DNA from: Pratylenchus scribneri
Lineage: Eukaryota > Nematoda > Chromadorea > Rhabditida > Pratylenchidae
Assembly (NCBI GenBank): GCA_030063045.1
Contig: JAQSEB010000202.1
Location: 1 to 64,000 of the forward strand
Direction of reading: 5' to 3'
Length of the DNA stretch: 64,000 nucleotides
Shown here: in pieces, positions 1 to 12,075 of the stretch
How the letters are laid out: every line of letters begins with the position of its first letter
How positions within the stretch are numbered: the stretch's first letter is position 1
The notes under the pieces: model-generated
What the model was told of the DNA's origin: nothing
The model's database searches: none
The model's input: the letters and a program-made list of their open reading frames with translations, nothing else
Translations under genes and position numbers: made by a program

Positions 1-625
1 GGGATATAGCTGGATATAGGAGGATTAAGGTGGATATGGGGGGATTAAACCGGATTAAGCCCCGGAATGGACGGGAAATGGTCCAAAGGGCCAGTGGAAG
101 GTCGGGTAGTGCCTGAGAGTGCGCGGGATATAACCGGATATTGGGGGATTAAGGTGGATAAGGGGGAATTAAGCCGGATTAAGCCCCGGAATAGATGTAG
201 TATTAGGCTCAAATTCCTATATTGAGCCGCTGACGGCTCTTGATTGGTCTTCCTGGCCCTAACTCTATCCCCTAAATAGGTTTAATCCGGCTTAATCCCC
301 CTTAATCCACGTATATCCTCATATATCCGGGGCTTAATCTCGCGCCGTCTACAGGCCTCTGTTACATTTCCCCAACGTTCCAGTGGCCTTCCTTCCGGGC
401 CATTTCCCATAGATTTCAGGGCTTGATCCAGCTTAATCCCCTTATATCCACCTTAATCCCTCTATATCCGGCTTAATCCCGTGCACTATTAAGGCCTTCG
501 ACACCTTTCTCCGACCTTCCTGTGGCCTTCCGGACTATTTCCATTCCATTTCGGGGCTTAATCCGGTTTAATCCCCCCATATCCAGCTTAATCCCTCTAT
601 TTCCATCTTCAATCACTTTTGGCTA
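1..625. repeat. degenerate foldback built of GGATTAAG/GGATATAG units
   Basis: The first 200 bases are dominated by GGATTAAGG, GGATATGG and GGATTAAGCCCCGGAATGG units. Bases 270-620 hold their reverse complements (GGCTTAATCC, CCATATCC, CATTCCATTTCGGGGCTTAATCC). The two halves can therefore pair, which fits a decayed foldback or MITE-like element grown by short internal repeats. No coding signal was found. Confidence 0.6.
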
Positions 626-745
626 GCCAAAATCAGTTTTGGCTAGCCAAAATCAGTTTTGGCTAGCCATAATCAGTTTTGGCCGAAAATCGGCCAAAAT
701 CAGTTTTGGCCGGCCAAAATCAGTTTTGGCCGGTAATCAGTATTG
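605..745. repeat. about 20-bp tandem repeat, TTTTGGCTAGCCAAAATCAG type
   Basis: Six or so units of TTTTGGCTAGCCAAAATCAG run in tandem, then drift to TTTTGGCCGGCCAAAATCAG. Each unit is itself palindromic (TGGCTAGCCA or TGGCCGGCCA). The stretch 746-1054 after it holds nothing I can name. Confidence 0.7.
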
Positions 746-1054
746 GCCGCAACATATATAAAAAAAATAAGGAAATTTTCTTCACGCATTTTGTTCTTCT
801 ATTATCTCTCAAATTCTTTGCTTATTTCGGCCTAATTTCACCTCTAAATTGGTTAGTTTTGACATGAATTTTTCGATGGGTGAGTTACAAATAGAGACTG
901 GGGTTTCTAATAGAGACTGGGTTACTAATAGAATATTTATGGTATCTTAAAAATTGAAAATAAAATAATTTATATTTATGGAAAAAAATAAGGAAATTTT
1001 CTTCGATTTTTTTGCTCTCCTTTCTTCTTTTTTCTCTCCAATTCCTCCGCATAA

Positions 1055-4000
1055 TTACCGGGACCTTAAAATTAAATATTCATATCTGTCACAAATCCTT
1101 AACATACCCAAAAAACAATTAACACCAATTTTACATAATTTGGCCGTTTTTTTCTTCACAAATTTTACTATAGGGTGAACTGACTTTTTCCTAACAATTC
1201 TCATTTCTCGATCAATTGAATGTTGTGGCGGTGATTTCTTTGGAGGTAAAATATTGGTGACAGTATCGGGCGATTTTCCACTTTCTTCCACCAAATGAAT
1301 TTCACTTTCCTTTGTTGACTTTTTTGATGAAGATGATGAATGAATTTCGTGATGTTTTTTCAATGGCATTTTTCCCTCTAAAAATATTGCATTTTTTGTT
1401 TCTTCCAGATCGGTATCCGATTTGGAATGGCGGAATTTTGGCAAATTTTGTTTAAACAAATTTGGCGAATTTTTTGCAGAATTATGCGACGATGAATGAG
1501 GCGAATTAAAATTAGAGTTTATCTTTGAAATTGAAGATGTACTTTTGTGTATTCCATATTTCGGGGAATGTCCCTCCGTTTGTTGTTGTTTTCATGTTGC
1601 TGGCCTTCTTTTTTCACATTTTTATTTTCTTGAAAATTTGTTTCAATTTTTGACTTTGCCGAAGGAAATGAAAATGATTTAGAAAGTTTAGTGGGAGATG
1701 ATAATGGATTAGATTGATGAGGCAGATGATCCGCCTTATGAGGAAGAAGTATACTTTTTCCTTTATCATCATGTTTTTTAATCGAAATTGTTGGCATTGG
1801 ATTTGGTTCATCAACAGAATAAGAATATTGTGAAGTATGCGGTAATGGGTGGCCATGAAAATTCCCAAATTATGACTCATCTCTCCTTGTTGATGCGTTA
1901 ATTCATCCAATGACAGTTTTATTTCTTTTTCAGATAATTCTTCTTCATCCTCATTCTCAAATAATTTATTATTATTCAAACTTTTAAATGATTCGTCAGT
2001 CTCTGCACTTTCACATTCGGCACTCGTCGCACTTATAAATGATGATGTTGATGATTTGTCACTCTCCATATCATCATGTTCTTCTGATTGTTTTTCTTGT
2101 TGTTTATGTATTCCATATTTTGATGATTCTCCCTCCGTTTGTTGTTGTTTTTCACGTAATACTTCCATTTTCTCAACTTTAATTCTTCCATAATTGGTTA
2201 AAATATTTGGCTTTGCTCCAGGAAATGAATATGACTTGTTAAAGAGGGGACTAATTTTGTCAGGTTTTGAAAATGGATGAGGATTGGCCGCCTTAGATTT
2301 TTGTTTTATTTGATTTATTGCATGCACATTTTTAAAAATATTCATATACTTTTCTTGATGTTCTTTCCTATGTTCCGGTATTCTGTTTGCCATTTTGAGA
2401 GGCATTTTAATAAATTGCAACTCTAAATATTTAGCCATTTTTTCATAAAAATCGCCATTTTTTGGGATTTTTTCTCCGAAAAAGTCTTCTTTATTTGCAT
2501 TTTCGTTTACAAAAATATCAGCATTTTTTGCTGTTTCGGAGGATGTTGTCGAAATGTCTTTGAAATGTTCTTTTATTAAAGTTTTGGCTGATGGCCTCTT
2601 TTCTGGCTCCCATATTAGGCAATCCTGAAAATAAAATAGATTAATTAAAAATGAAAATTAATAAAAGTTTTATTTAAAAAAAAATAAAAAATTCTTTAAA
2701 TTGATTTAATCCATTATCTACAAATTGAGAAGAGAAGAAAAGAAATAGATTATGCTATTTGTTATTATTTTTATATCAAAGTTTTATTTTGGTTTTATGA
2801 TAATTGATAACAATTTTGAGGTTAAGGTTTTAAAACGTTAAAATTATCCGAAAATTCAAACAGACAAAAAAATTCTGCCTTATTAGGAAAGAATGAAATA
2901 GTGCAGAAATAAATTAAACAATATATAATAATAATATTATTAATATTAATTTAAATTTACTTTCAATATTTGAAGGACTTTTGGATATGCAGATTCATCT
3001 TCCAATTTACCCAGAAATTTGTTTAGAGCTTCCTCTACTCCAGCTTCTGAATTTTGACTCAAATGATTTGCAATAATCTCAGCAAGGAGACTTTCTTGAT
3101 GTATTCCATTTTCAAATCGGTATTGTTTTGGTCTGCTTTTGCTTGGCATATATAAATAGTCTTTTAAAGGCTTATTTTCATTTTTTCCTTCGTTATATGT
3201 TGGCGTATTTGAGAGTAAATTCAGGATGATCATCCCAAAAGACCAGATATCCGCTTTTTCTGTAATCTAAAATAATTTTTAAAAATTAAAATTTTTTTAA
3301 ATATTGTAATTAAATTTTTGACACTTTTTCAGCTTTTTGGTAGATTAATTCTGTAAAAAATAATTATCTGAAATTAATTTTTAAATTATATTTTTATGAT
3401 AGAAGCTCCGCACTTCTTCACTTCACCCAGGATTGTCAGATGAACTTTATTTAAAGATTTTGTATTTTATTTTGACAATGGTTTGTAGTTTGTACTTTAA
3501 TCTACTTTTTGCATATTAGAATAATTTTTTATTAAATTTTCTTATTGCAGCTCCATTTTTTTCTAAATATTCTCTATGTTGGACTATTTTTTTGTTAAAT
3601 TTTCGCCTGGAATTTGAAAAATTGATAAAGTTTCTTCTCCCAATCCAGATCAGTCTTACCCATTTATGATAAAAATAAAAAATTATTTAAAAAATCTTAT
3701 AGTATTAATCAATAATCATTTTATATTTAATTAATCAAAAATCTTTATTTTGATTCAATCTTAAATTTTCATGGCCTATGTATTTTTTTGTTGAAAAAAT
3801 AGATGAAAAATAAATATAAAAATTCGTCAGTCCCATCTTCCAGTTCTCATCCCTTTTTCCCGATTTACTTTCCAAAAAAATTTGATGAAGGATAGAGGAA
3901 AAAGCCAGTCCGTTATATTTAATAAAATCTAATCTTAATTTGATCTTCATTTTTCGCCATATAAATTTCTGGTGCCGCAAATTCGCGAGTTATTGTTTTT

Positions 4001-6048
4001 TTTTTTCTTATTTCAAAAGCCTGTCCATTTTCCAATTTAATGGCACCGCCAAAATCGACTAATTTCAATTGAATTTCATTTCCAGGCATTTTCACAATAT
4101 TGCTAGGTTTCAAATCGAGATGAACAAAATCTAATCAAAATTTTAATTATTTAAAAAATAATAATGACAAACTAATGAGGAGATTAATAATGAATAAAAT
4201 TATTTTTAAAAAGGGACATTTAAATTTATGAATATAAAAATATAATTATAAAATTTAATTTAAATTAAAATCTAATTAGTTTTTAAATATTTTTTTATTC
4301 ACCTTTCTGGTGAATTTCATAAATTCCAATTAAAATTTGCTTCAAAGCATCCAATATTATTTCTTGTCTATAATCTTTTATTTCATCACTCCAATAAACA
4401 TCAAAATCTTGACCAATTTGCATTACAATAGCTTGTTGCTGCTCATATTCTTTCGAATTATAATAATAATAATAATAATGACTGAAAATTATAATAAAAT
4501 TTATTTGTTTTTTCTTTGCATTTATAAATTAAATAAGAAAAATATTAATTTGTAGAAAAAAACATTGAATTTGCAAAAAAAATATTGAAAATATAGAAAC
4601 AATTTATACCGGTTTAGTGTATTGTTCTAGACCCTTAAACCCTATAGTCATTCGATAGATCTAGTTGAGATGCATCATTCGATAATGATTTTCTTGGGTT
4701 TAACCAATTTTAAAAACGGTTTACTACCATAATTTTTGGCACAAACTCGACAAATTGCTATCCAAAAGTCTGTTCCCATTTATTTTTATCATAATTTTTA
4801 TACCAGATTAAGATATATGGATGAAAATAAATATAGTCAAAATATGGGGAAAAGAATAGGGAATAATATAAAATATTAATATTCACTGAACCTTCCTTTG
4901 GCTTAGATTGGAGGCACAAATGGCTAAGAAAATTTTCGTCGATTGGCCGCACCCCCTCACGGAAAATTTTTTTCTCGTTCTCGAAGGTGGGATTTTTGAG
5001 AAAGTCAAAATTTTTTGAATTCTATTCGATAATTATTATATTACATCTGATAGAGGAGACATTGTTGCAAATATTATATGATTTTGGCTTTCATGTATTA
5101 ATTAGTTGAATAAAATTTTTACTCAGAATGTAATTACCTCTTAAGGTGGAACGAATCGACGAAAATTTCTTTAAGTGTTTGTGCCGTTGTGCGAATTTTA
5201 ATATTTTATAATATTCCCTATTCTCTTCCCCAAATTTTGATTATATTTGCATCCTTATATCTAATTAGGGATAAAGCTCTGATAAAAAATAGTTGGAAGC
5301 GGATTTTTGGGACAACCTGATTTTTGATAAATTTTGAAAAAATTATCCTAATACTTACTTATGTTATTAATATTATATTTATATGTAATTTTAATATAAT
5401 ATTAATTAAAATATTAAATCGAAAGGAAAATAAGAATGTGTTGTGTGGACTCAACAAATATAAATATTTATTTGTAATTTAATAAATTTGAAAAGTAAAA
5501 TTTAAAAAATGATATTTATTTGCTTATATAAACTTACCGAGGGCCATAGCCAATAATGTGTTTTGTCCCTCTGAAGGATTCGATTAAATTAATTTCCCTG
5601 TTAATCAGAAACATTGCATCTTCTGTTTCTTTCATTATTTTTATGGCCACACATTCATGTGGGTGTGGGTCATTTTCTGGATAGGAAATCTGAGTAGCAT
5701 GATAAATCTTAAAAATCACAATTCGAATTACATGTTCAATTATTTTGTAATTTCCCATACTTTTGAAAAGTTGCCTTCATTAAAATACGTTTTACTGATC
5801 AAATATCTGGCTGGTTTCGTTTCTTCTCTTTCATGGCGATTCCATTGAAAGTAGACCAATTTCATTTCATTCAATTTGTATTCTCCACAAGGGCATTCTT
5901 GTCCTGACTCAAAATATAGGCCATTGGAAAATGATTCAATGTTTTTATATTCCTCAATTTCTTCAAAGGGTACAATCGGAGCTTCATTGGAGTCATCAGC
6001 ATCAAGTAGAAGTGGAATTGAAATAAGAAGGAGAAGAGGAAGAAGCAT
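1055..6048 (-). pseudogene. secreted protein kinase family member K1, degraded
   Basis: Exons read on the minus strand: 6048-5761 (signal peptide MLLPLLLLISIPLLL, a CPC motif, YLIS, glycine-loop region NEGNFSK), 5707-5538 (beta-3 lysine in VAIKIM, helix-C region REINLIE), 4481-4303 (AIVMQIGQ to IYEIHQK), 4130 to about 3930 (catalytic HLDLKPSN, DFG, APE), 3266-2961 (DIWSFGM) and 2624 onwards (LIWEPEKRPSA, subdomain XI, then a long Ser/Glu/Lys-rich tail). Codon phases agree across the first three introns, and the catalytic Lys, Asp and DFG are all present. No canonical GT donor follows the APE exon, and the tail changes frame near 1850 and 1585, so I call it a pseudogene; an assembly error is possible. 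A 5' acceptor lies at 6082-6083. The signal peptide and Cys pair suggest a secretory-pathway kinase; its substrate is unknown. Confidence 0.7.
4590..4735. repeat. foldback-family fragment in a K1 intron
   Basis: The stretch TTTATACCGGTTTAGTG, a TAGATCTAGTTGAGATGCATC segment and CGGTTTAC match the arms of the longer foldbacks at 18862-19215 and 57068-57478. It lies between K1 exons two and three (5538 and 4481). The rest of that intron (4736-5537) shows nothing else recognisable. Confidence 0.55.
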
Positions 6049-6164
6049 AATTAAGCTTAATGGAATTTGGATATTTCGGATCTAAATAAAAAAAAAATGC
6101 ATTCAATTTCATTCGATTTAATAACAATTTTAATTTTGGGGATTTTAATTTAAAGAAGACCATT

Positions 6165-6990
6165 GGAATGCTCATCAAACCTCAAACACAAAATATTCAG
6201 GCTCAGCAGGTTTTGCCGTCTATTGATTTCTCTAGCTCTCCCTCAAATAGTCCTATTCGACGCAAACTATAAGCTATAACCTCTCTCTCAAAGTACCGTC
6301 CTTTATCAGGCGCTCACAATAGTGCGCAAGCCTCACTTTACCTAAACTATAAATGATATCCTCTCTCAAAATGCCTTCCTTTTTCAGTAGCTCACAACAG
6401 TGCGAAAGCCTCACTTTACCTAAACTATAAATGATATCCTCTCTCAAAATGCCTTCCTTTTTCAGTAGCCCAAAACAGTGCGCAAGCCTCACTTTACCTA
6501 AACTATAAATGATATCCTCTCTCAAAATGCCTTCCTTTTTCAGTAGCCCAAAACAGTGCGCAAACCTCACTTTACCTAAACTATAAATGATATCCTCTCT
6601 CAAAATGCCTTCCTTTTTCAGTAGCCCAAAACAGTGCGCAAGCCTCACTTTACCTAAACTATAAATGATATCCTCTCTCAAAATGCCTTCCTTTTTCAGT
6701 AGCTCACAACAGTGCGAAAGCCTCACTTTACCTAAACTATAAATGATATCCTCTCTCAAAATGTCTTCCTTTTTCAGTAGCCCAAAACAGTGCGCAAGCC
6801 TCATTCTCATCACATCATCGCAGCTCGTACCTCAATATATACGCGCGCGTATAAATGGTGAACTAATCGATGAATATTTGAGCAGACTTCAAAATAGGCA
6901 AATGTTATTGCCTACCTTCGTATTAAATCGAAACCGTAAATAATTCTGCACGGGAAGGACCAAAATTTAGAAAGAGGATTCAGCAAGGGT
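6165..6990. repeat. dispersed repeat R1 containing a 78-bp minisatellite
   Basis: A 78-bp unit (beginning TTTACCTAAACTATAAATG and ending near AGTGCGCAAGCCTCAC) is repeated about seven times at 6274-6813. It is open in the minus frame, giving 179 codons with a 26-residue period. Flanking sequence (TATTCAGGCTCAGCAGGTTTT upstream; a CTCAATATATACGCGCGCG stretch and AAACCGTAAATAAT downstream) recurs around 7495 and 7785-8105, so this is a dispersed repeat in which one segment amplified. I do not regard the open frame as a gene: it has no signal, no homologue I know, and needs only a 78-bp (3n) unit free of stops. Confidence 0.6.
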
Positions 6991-7039
6991 ATTTGTGCAG
7001 AGCTTGGGTCCTCTTTTTTGTGAGAAGAGTAAAAATGAA

Positions 7040-7270
7040 GGGTCACCTTTTACGGTGTTAGGGATAGGGGTTACGTGAGATGATTTACCCACATTTCCGT
7101 AAGATATCCCCGAATGACCCTAACCCTAATCCTGATGTCCCATATGGGGGGGGGGGGGGGTGGCTGGGCAGTGGGCACTTCACTTTCCAAAAAGGGATGT
7201 AAACGGCAAAGACCGATGGATGGTGGATTCAACAAATCCGCTCGATCGACATCAATAACCACTTTTTCTT
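7040..7270. repeat. degenerate foldback with CCCTAA-like interior and a poly-G tract
   Basis: AAGGGTCACC on the left and CACTTCACTTTCCAAAAAGGG on the right loosely pair around an interior with TTAGGGATAGGGG and CCCTAACCCTAA. A run of about 17 G lies near 7146-7162. It resembles the foldbacks at 8230-8430, 16895-17035 and 44722-44943. Confidence 0.4.
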
Positions 7271-7489
7271 GAGTTTTCGGAGGATGACATTCAAGGCCAG
7301 TATACTCTATTACCTGTTATCTTTCCCTTATATAAATGGAGAAGATGGCCAAAATTGTTAAATATGGCTAATATAAGATGATGCATCATTTTGTTGGGCT
7401 TAAACCGAAAGGATCGAAACGACCAAAATGAAAAATGATAGGAAGATTAAAATGATATTATAAATTTAATTTAGTGATTTTTATCGAAA

Positions 7490-8110
7490 CCGTGTAATTT
7501 CAATGCTCAAATCCATGAAATATTCAAATTCAGCTGGTTTTGCAGGCCATCGATTTTTGAGTAGCGCAAACGGCTTCCGACCTTTGGGGCGCAATGTTAT
7601 CTAAAATAAGAGTCTAAAATAGTTGCCTCATTATTTTGGACTTGCAGTTGGACTTGGACCAAAAAAGTTGAAATAGATGACCAAATTTGAGAGAAGCATG
7701 AAAGATTTGAGATATTTGCAAACATACCCCAATTGTATAACAATATAAAGAATTTTGGGAATAAAAAAACCGTTTAATTTGAATCAAACCAAATTCAATA
7801 TTCAAATCAGCAGGTTTTTCTGATCATCGATTTTTCTATCTCCCCACAAAACGCCGCATATTACCCTATCTATATCCATCTCTAAATGTCTTCCTTTGGC
7901 AGTAAATTTAGTCTTCTACTGGCTCGCTCCTCAATACGGATACGGACGCGCCAAAAATAGAGCCAAATCAATGTGATGAGAACAGCCGCCAAAATTGGCT
8001 AATGTTTTTGGCGCTATCTTACTAACAAGAACAACTCAAACCGCAAATAATGCGGCATTAACCCCAAAGTATAGAAGATTGAGAATGGCGGATTCCAAAA
8101 AAATTTAATG
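7490..8110. repeat. two partial copies of dispersed repeat R1
   Basis: Segments near 7495-7600 and 7785-8105 share TATTCAAATTCAGCTGGTTTT or its variant, the ATCGATTTTT block, an ATGTCTTCCTTT block and AAACCGCAAATAAT with the element at 6165-6990. The second copy holds a single version of the unit that forms seven tandem copies at 6274-6813. No gene is supported between 7270 and 8230. Confidence 0.5.
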
Positions 8111-8229
8111 ACAAATAAAATTGGATTGTATAATTGTAATCAAGTTGACTTATTAGTTGCCAATTTTTAATCATCGCCAATTGCCAGTGGCGGTTCAAGG
8201 ATCAGGGTTAGGCGGCGACTTGGGAACCA

Positions 8230-8430
8230 AATGTCACTTATATCGTTTAAACCCTTTTTTGAAAAATGAAGCACCACCCCCCCTACCAATATGGGTTTTC
8301 AGGATTAGGGTGAGGGTCATTTGGGTATAGGTTACGGATAGATGGGGTAAAAATTATCTAGTTTAACCATTAACCCTAAACCCGAAGGGGATAACCCCTA
8401 ACCCCGAAGGGGGGAGCCTTCATCCTTCAG
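8230..8430. repeat. degenerate foldback with AACCCTAA interior
   Basis: GAAGCACCACCCCCCC on the left, GGATTAGGGTGAGGGTCATT inside, and AACCCTAAACCCGAAGGGG with GGGGGGAGCCTTCATC on the right form an imperfect inverted repeat of the same type as 44722-44943. The stretch 8430-9030 after it contains no feature I can support, apart from a GGAGCCGGAGTC segment near 8487 of the type seen at 55740. Confidence 0.4.
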
Positions 8431-9034
8431 CCTTCTCACGAAAAAAGAAGATGTAAATGATATAAGTACCGAATTTACAAGGTCGGAGCCGGAGTCGAAA
8501 ATGTCTTGTGTTAGAGCTGACTCCGGGTACTTGAAATTGGTAAAAATTTTTTTTGCTATTTTTTGTAAAAACGGAACTATTAAATGTCATGAAAAACTTA
8601 TGGAGAAAAAACAGAATCCGTCTGCGGAAATTAGAAAATCCGCTCTCTAAATAAAGTGTAGTTAGAATGATAAAATGGCGAAATGAGATTTTTCTGAAAT
8701 AAAGGCCCATTTTTAGGATTCCTGGAAAACTTGTCCGTGAAGCTGGTAAGTGAGGAAAAATGGTCGGTGAAAGACTGGCCACTTGAGAAAACAAGGTAGT
8801 GGATCAAATTTTACTTAAAACATAGAGAAATTATTCATTAAAGAAATCACAATTTTGGAAATAAAACAAGAAAATTAATTAATGAAATATGAAACATAAT
8901 AAAATATTCAATAAACTTAAAAAAATATCGTTATGATTTCGTGCGGCTTGAAGAAAAAATGGTCTATAAAGTCTATTGGCATTGGTTCTAATAATATAAA
9001 TTGTGTCTTGTCTGTAAATAATAGTGATTAGTGA

Positions 9035-9450
9035 AATACCGCGGAATTTTAATGTGCAAATGCCCACTGGGCCTACGAAGGAGGATATAGATAGAACAAA
9101 ATCTAAGGCATCTATATTCACTGCATAGCTTAGACCTCAATAAAAGTGGACTTGGCTGATTGAAGCGTCGCGTGAAGAAGCGTTTTTTTCCTTTCTAGTT
9201 TGGGCAATGAATAAATAGTTTGTGATGAACAGGCCACAATTTGCCCTCTTCGTTAGCAGCAGATTTGGCCATTTGAGATTAGAGTTGGAGGCGAGCGTTC
9301 GCTCCAATTGTTTACATCGAATTGGCCCAAACACAGTTTGAGATTTTTGAGGTTGGCAAAATGAAGGGGAACGATCAGTTGATTGATCAGATGGACACAA
9401 AAAGCAATTTTGCATTTGCAATGGACAAAAAGTGCATTTTGCACATCGCA
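9035..9450 (+). repeat. dispersed repeat R2, long copy
   Basis: It runs from ACCGCGGAATTTTAATG to a GATCAGATGGACACAAAAAG segment. It shares the blocks GATTTGGCCATTTGAGA, CAATTGTTTACATCGA, GGCAAAATGAAGGG and GATCAGTTGATTGATCAG with copies at 22410-22870 (same strand) and, reversed, at 12790-13020, 54040-54200 and 62750-62880. It has no coding capacity, no terminal inverted repeat and no poly-A tail that I can define, so its class is open (SINE-like or MITE-like). Confidence 0.6.
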
Positions 9451-9556
9451 AATCTAAAAATATTCCTTGAATTGAGCCAATGTTTTCACAGTAATTTGTC
9501 CAGATCAGCTTCTGAATAAAATTTATTAAAATTGCTTATTAAATTCAGATTTTATT

Positions 9557-9561
9557 GAAAG
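9557..9561. repeat. target-site duplication GAAAG, low-coordinate copy
   Basis: GAAAG directly precedes the LTR at 9562 and is repeated at 12395-12399 directly after the other LTR. A perfect 5-bp duplication is typical of Ty3/gypsy integration and fixes the element ends. Confidence 0.85.
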
Positions 9562-9880
9562 TGTTGTGTCCGATGTCAACAATTAAAACGAATAAAATAA
9601 CTTTGTCTTGAATATTTATCGCTTGGGATAAATTGAATAATAATTGCGATAGAATTGGGACTGACTGGGGAAGTCGACATTGAGGAGGAAGAAGGCTTGT
9701 CTTTTATAGGCTTTGGAGATGGATGGCATGGCTTGGGGTAGACAGTCAATCGATAACATAAAGAGGGAATGGAGGAATGTGAGGTTAGAGAAATATAAAT
9801 GAACGAGGGAAGAGGAGGAATGTCTTTTGGTTCTTCGGAATGCCATTTGGTTCATCTCCTCATTTGGTTCATCTCCAACA
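9562..9880 (-). repeat. 3' LTR of the gypsy-like element
   Basis: 319 bp, TGTTG...CAACA. The purine tract lies immediately upstream in element orientation (plus-strand 9881-9891). It differs from the partner LTR at about eight positions, including the second base (G here, C in the partner). Confidence 0.85.
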
Positions 9881-10071
9881 TCTCCCTTCTTAAATTGCTT
9901 CTTCCTCTAGATGTTGTTTCTGCAGGAACCCTTTTGCTTGGAGTTGGCCTGTTGCACTTGGTTCATCTCGGAGGCATTGGTCCGGTTCTTGTCGTTGTTG
10001 GATGGTTAGTTCTTCGTGTTGTACCATTCGGCATCCAATTGTCATCGCATTTGGTTCTTGTTGCGATGAAC

Positions 10072-11334
10072 ATTGCATCCAAGTGATGGCACATGAACTC
10101 GATATGTTGTCGAACCGTTGAGTTGTCCCAAAATGGTTCCTGGAAGCCAATGTTTTTTCCCGTTGCGGTAGTTCTTGAGCAGAATTGGTTCCTTCGAATA
10201 AAATGTTGTCGGTTCCTTTCGACGAATTTCCGATTTTGGTTCATGCTGGCGGACCTTTGATTTTGGTTCATTTGGGCAGACCATTGTTGTCTTGTTTCTT
10301 CGATGCTGCGTGTCTATTGCCATTTTCTTGCCAGCGGCTGGATGTCGAGCATTCTTCTTTGTTGTTGAGCCAAATTGTCCTTTGAACCATGTTGTCTTTG
10401 GGTTGGATCGGCGGCCAAAATTCTTTGGAAGCATTCGGAGTGCCCTGATCCATGGAATTCCCAGAAGATCATGTTGAATGTCGTTGGAAACGTAGCCAAT
10501 CAGAGTTGCTTTCTTGCCTTGGAATTGCACTTTGCACTTGAATTTTCCCATGATGGCCATTGATTGGTTGTTGCAGTTCTTGGCGGTGATGTTTGCATTG
10601 AATAACTTCGGCTTGCCAAGTTGTTTCCATATTGTTTCCTTGAACAATGTGATTTGAGAAGCAGTATCGAGCTTCATTTCGCGTTGAATGTCGTTGATGA
10701 GTACTTGAACTCGAATAAAATCTGTTGTTGGATCGTCGTTGATCATTTTTGCATTGATTTTGTTGTTGGCCTTTGGATCCTTGGTGACCGTTGCTGCCAA
10801 ACAAAATGCAAATGTTTCTTCTTTCTTCGTTGTTGAATTGTGATTGGCCTTTGATTCGTCATTGACCATTGCTGCCATACCATTTGCAATTGGACTGATG
10901 GTGATTGCATTTGACTGGAATTGCTGTCGTTTTTGTTGGCAAACTGATGCGATGTGTCCTTGCTTTTGACAGTTGTAGCATGTTGCCTCTTTGAATTTGC
11001 AATCCATCCTTGAATGATTTGACATGCCGCATGATTTGCATTGAGCTCTTTTGAATCGCACTGAACCGTTGTCAGATGAACTGTTGTCTGATGGTTCATC
11101 TCCACGTGCATTCGGTTCCTTTGAGCCAACGGCATGATTTGGTTCTTTTGCGCGATGTCGTTGTTGGTTCTTCCCCTTCTTTTTGCTCTTCTCCCTCCAT
11201 TGTTGAGGTTTGGCGTGAATTGCATTTGTTGCGGCCCTGTTGTTTGAAGTTGCCAGCGAATTTGCACTGTCCCGGATGAGCAGGGAGGCACGGCATTCTT
11301 CAGCAAGGGTTGCCAATTTGAGCTCTTTGTTGTC
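10072..11334 (-). pseudogene. retroelement nucleocapsid, protease and integrase C-terminal remnant
   Basis: This frame starts after an in-frame TAA at 11335-11337 and continues the gag of the element in a shifted frame. It contains two zinc knuckles (CKSCGMSNHSRMDC and CYNCQKQGHIASVC, about 10940-11045), an aspartic protease with LDTASQITLF near 10650-10680 followed by the HDLLGIPWI segment, and after an abrupt junction an integrase C-terminal module (LLKNYRNGKKHWLPG, YRVHVPSLGCNVHRN) ending near 10040. The protease-to-integrase-tail junction is the scar of an internal deletion of about 2.5-3 kb relative to complete gypsy elements. It is a transposon protein, not a host gene. Confidence 0.8.
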
Positions 11335-11337
11335 TTA

Positions 11338-11972
11338 GTGAGCATCCTCGAGGAGTTTGAGACATCGTTGTCGGAGATCATGGTAGTTGTCGTGAGACCA
11401 ACAATCGCGATCATGCACTTGAGCGTTTCCTTGGTAAGAACCATTTGAGCGTTCTCACATGCTGCATTGACGTCGGCGAAGAATGATGCTATGTCTTGGC
11501 CAGTATGTTGTCGCATTGTCAGACATTCGTAACGGCGGACGAATAAAAGTTTGTTGTCGCAGAATAATTCTTTGAGTTGTTTGATCGTGTCGTCGTAGTT
11601 CATTTCGTCCGGCTTTTTGGGTAGAATTGCTTTTGTGTAGTTTGCATATTCGTCGTCGCCCAATTTGTCAAGGATGAGTCGAACTTTTGTTGAGCTTTCC
11701 AGTGCTGCGCCGTCCACTTCGATTAGCTTGCCAAATCGTTGGTGCCATTGCTCGAATGTTTGACCGGATTCTGCGCAATAATTGAAAGTGTTGAGACGTC
11801 GTGCATTGATTGAACTGGCCAATGTTGCTGCGATTGAGTCCTTGTTGGAGTCGGCATTTGTGCCAATGGCAGGATTTTGTGCCAATAGGTTCAGCATTTG
11901 TTGATTCTGTTGCATCAATTGTTGATTTTGTGCCAACAGTTGCTGGAATTGTTCTGCCGAAATTGTTGTCAT
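11338..11972 (-). pseudogene. retroelement gag, N-terminal part, frameshifted
   Basis: It starts at ATG 11972 about 100 nt inside the 5' LTR. The protein opens with a Gln/Asn-rich coiled stretch (AEQFQQLLAQNQQLMQQNQQ) followed by a capsid-type core (FEQWHQRFGKLIEVDGAAL, ILDKLGDDEYANY). The gag-like frame is lost near 11385-11390, and the continuing frame then meets TAA at 11335-11337 before the knuckle region. Gag is therefore broken by at least one indel and one stop. Confidence 0.8.
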
Positions 11973-12075
11973 TTGAATAATTGAATTGAATGAATAAATT
12001 GAATAAATTTGTCGTTGAATAAGTTTGTTGAATAATGAATTGATTGCAGATTTGCTTTGCTGACTGCGCCAAAAT

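Noticed and set aside
6743..6943. Plus-strand 66-codon frame at the end of the 78-bp repeat
   Set aside because: It starts inside the minisatellite and runs into dispersed repeat sequence; repeat-derived.
9799..10836. Several plus-strand frames across the gypsy-like element
   Set aside because: They run antisense to the recognisable gag, protease and integrase motifs and show no motif of their own.
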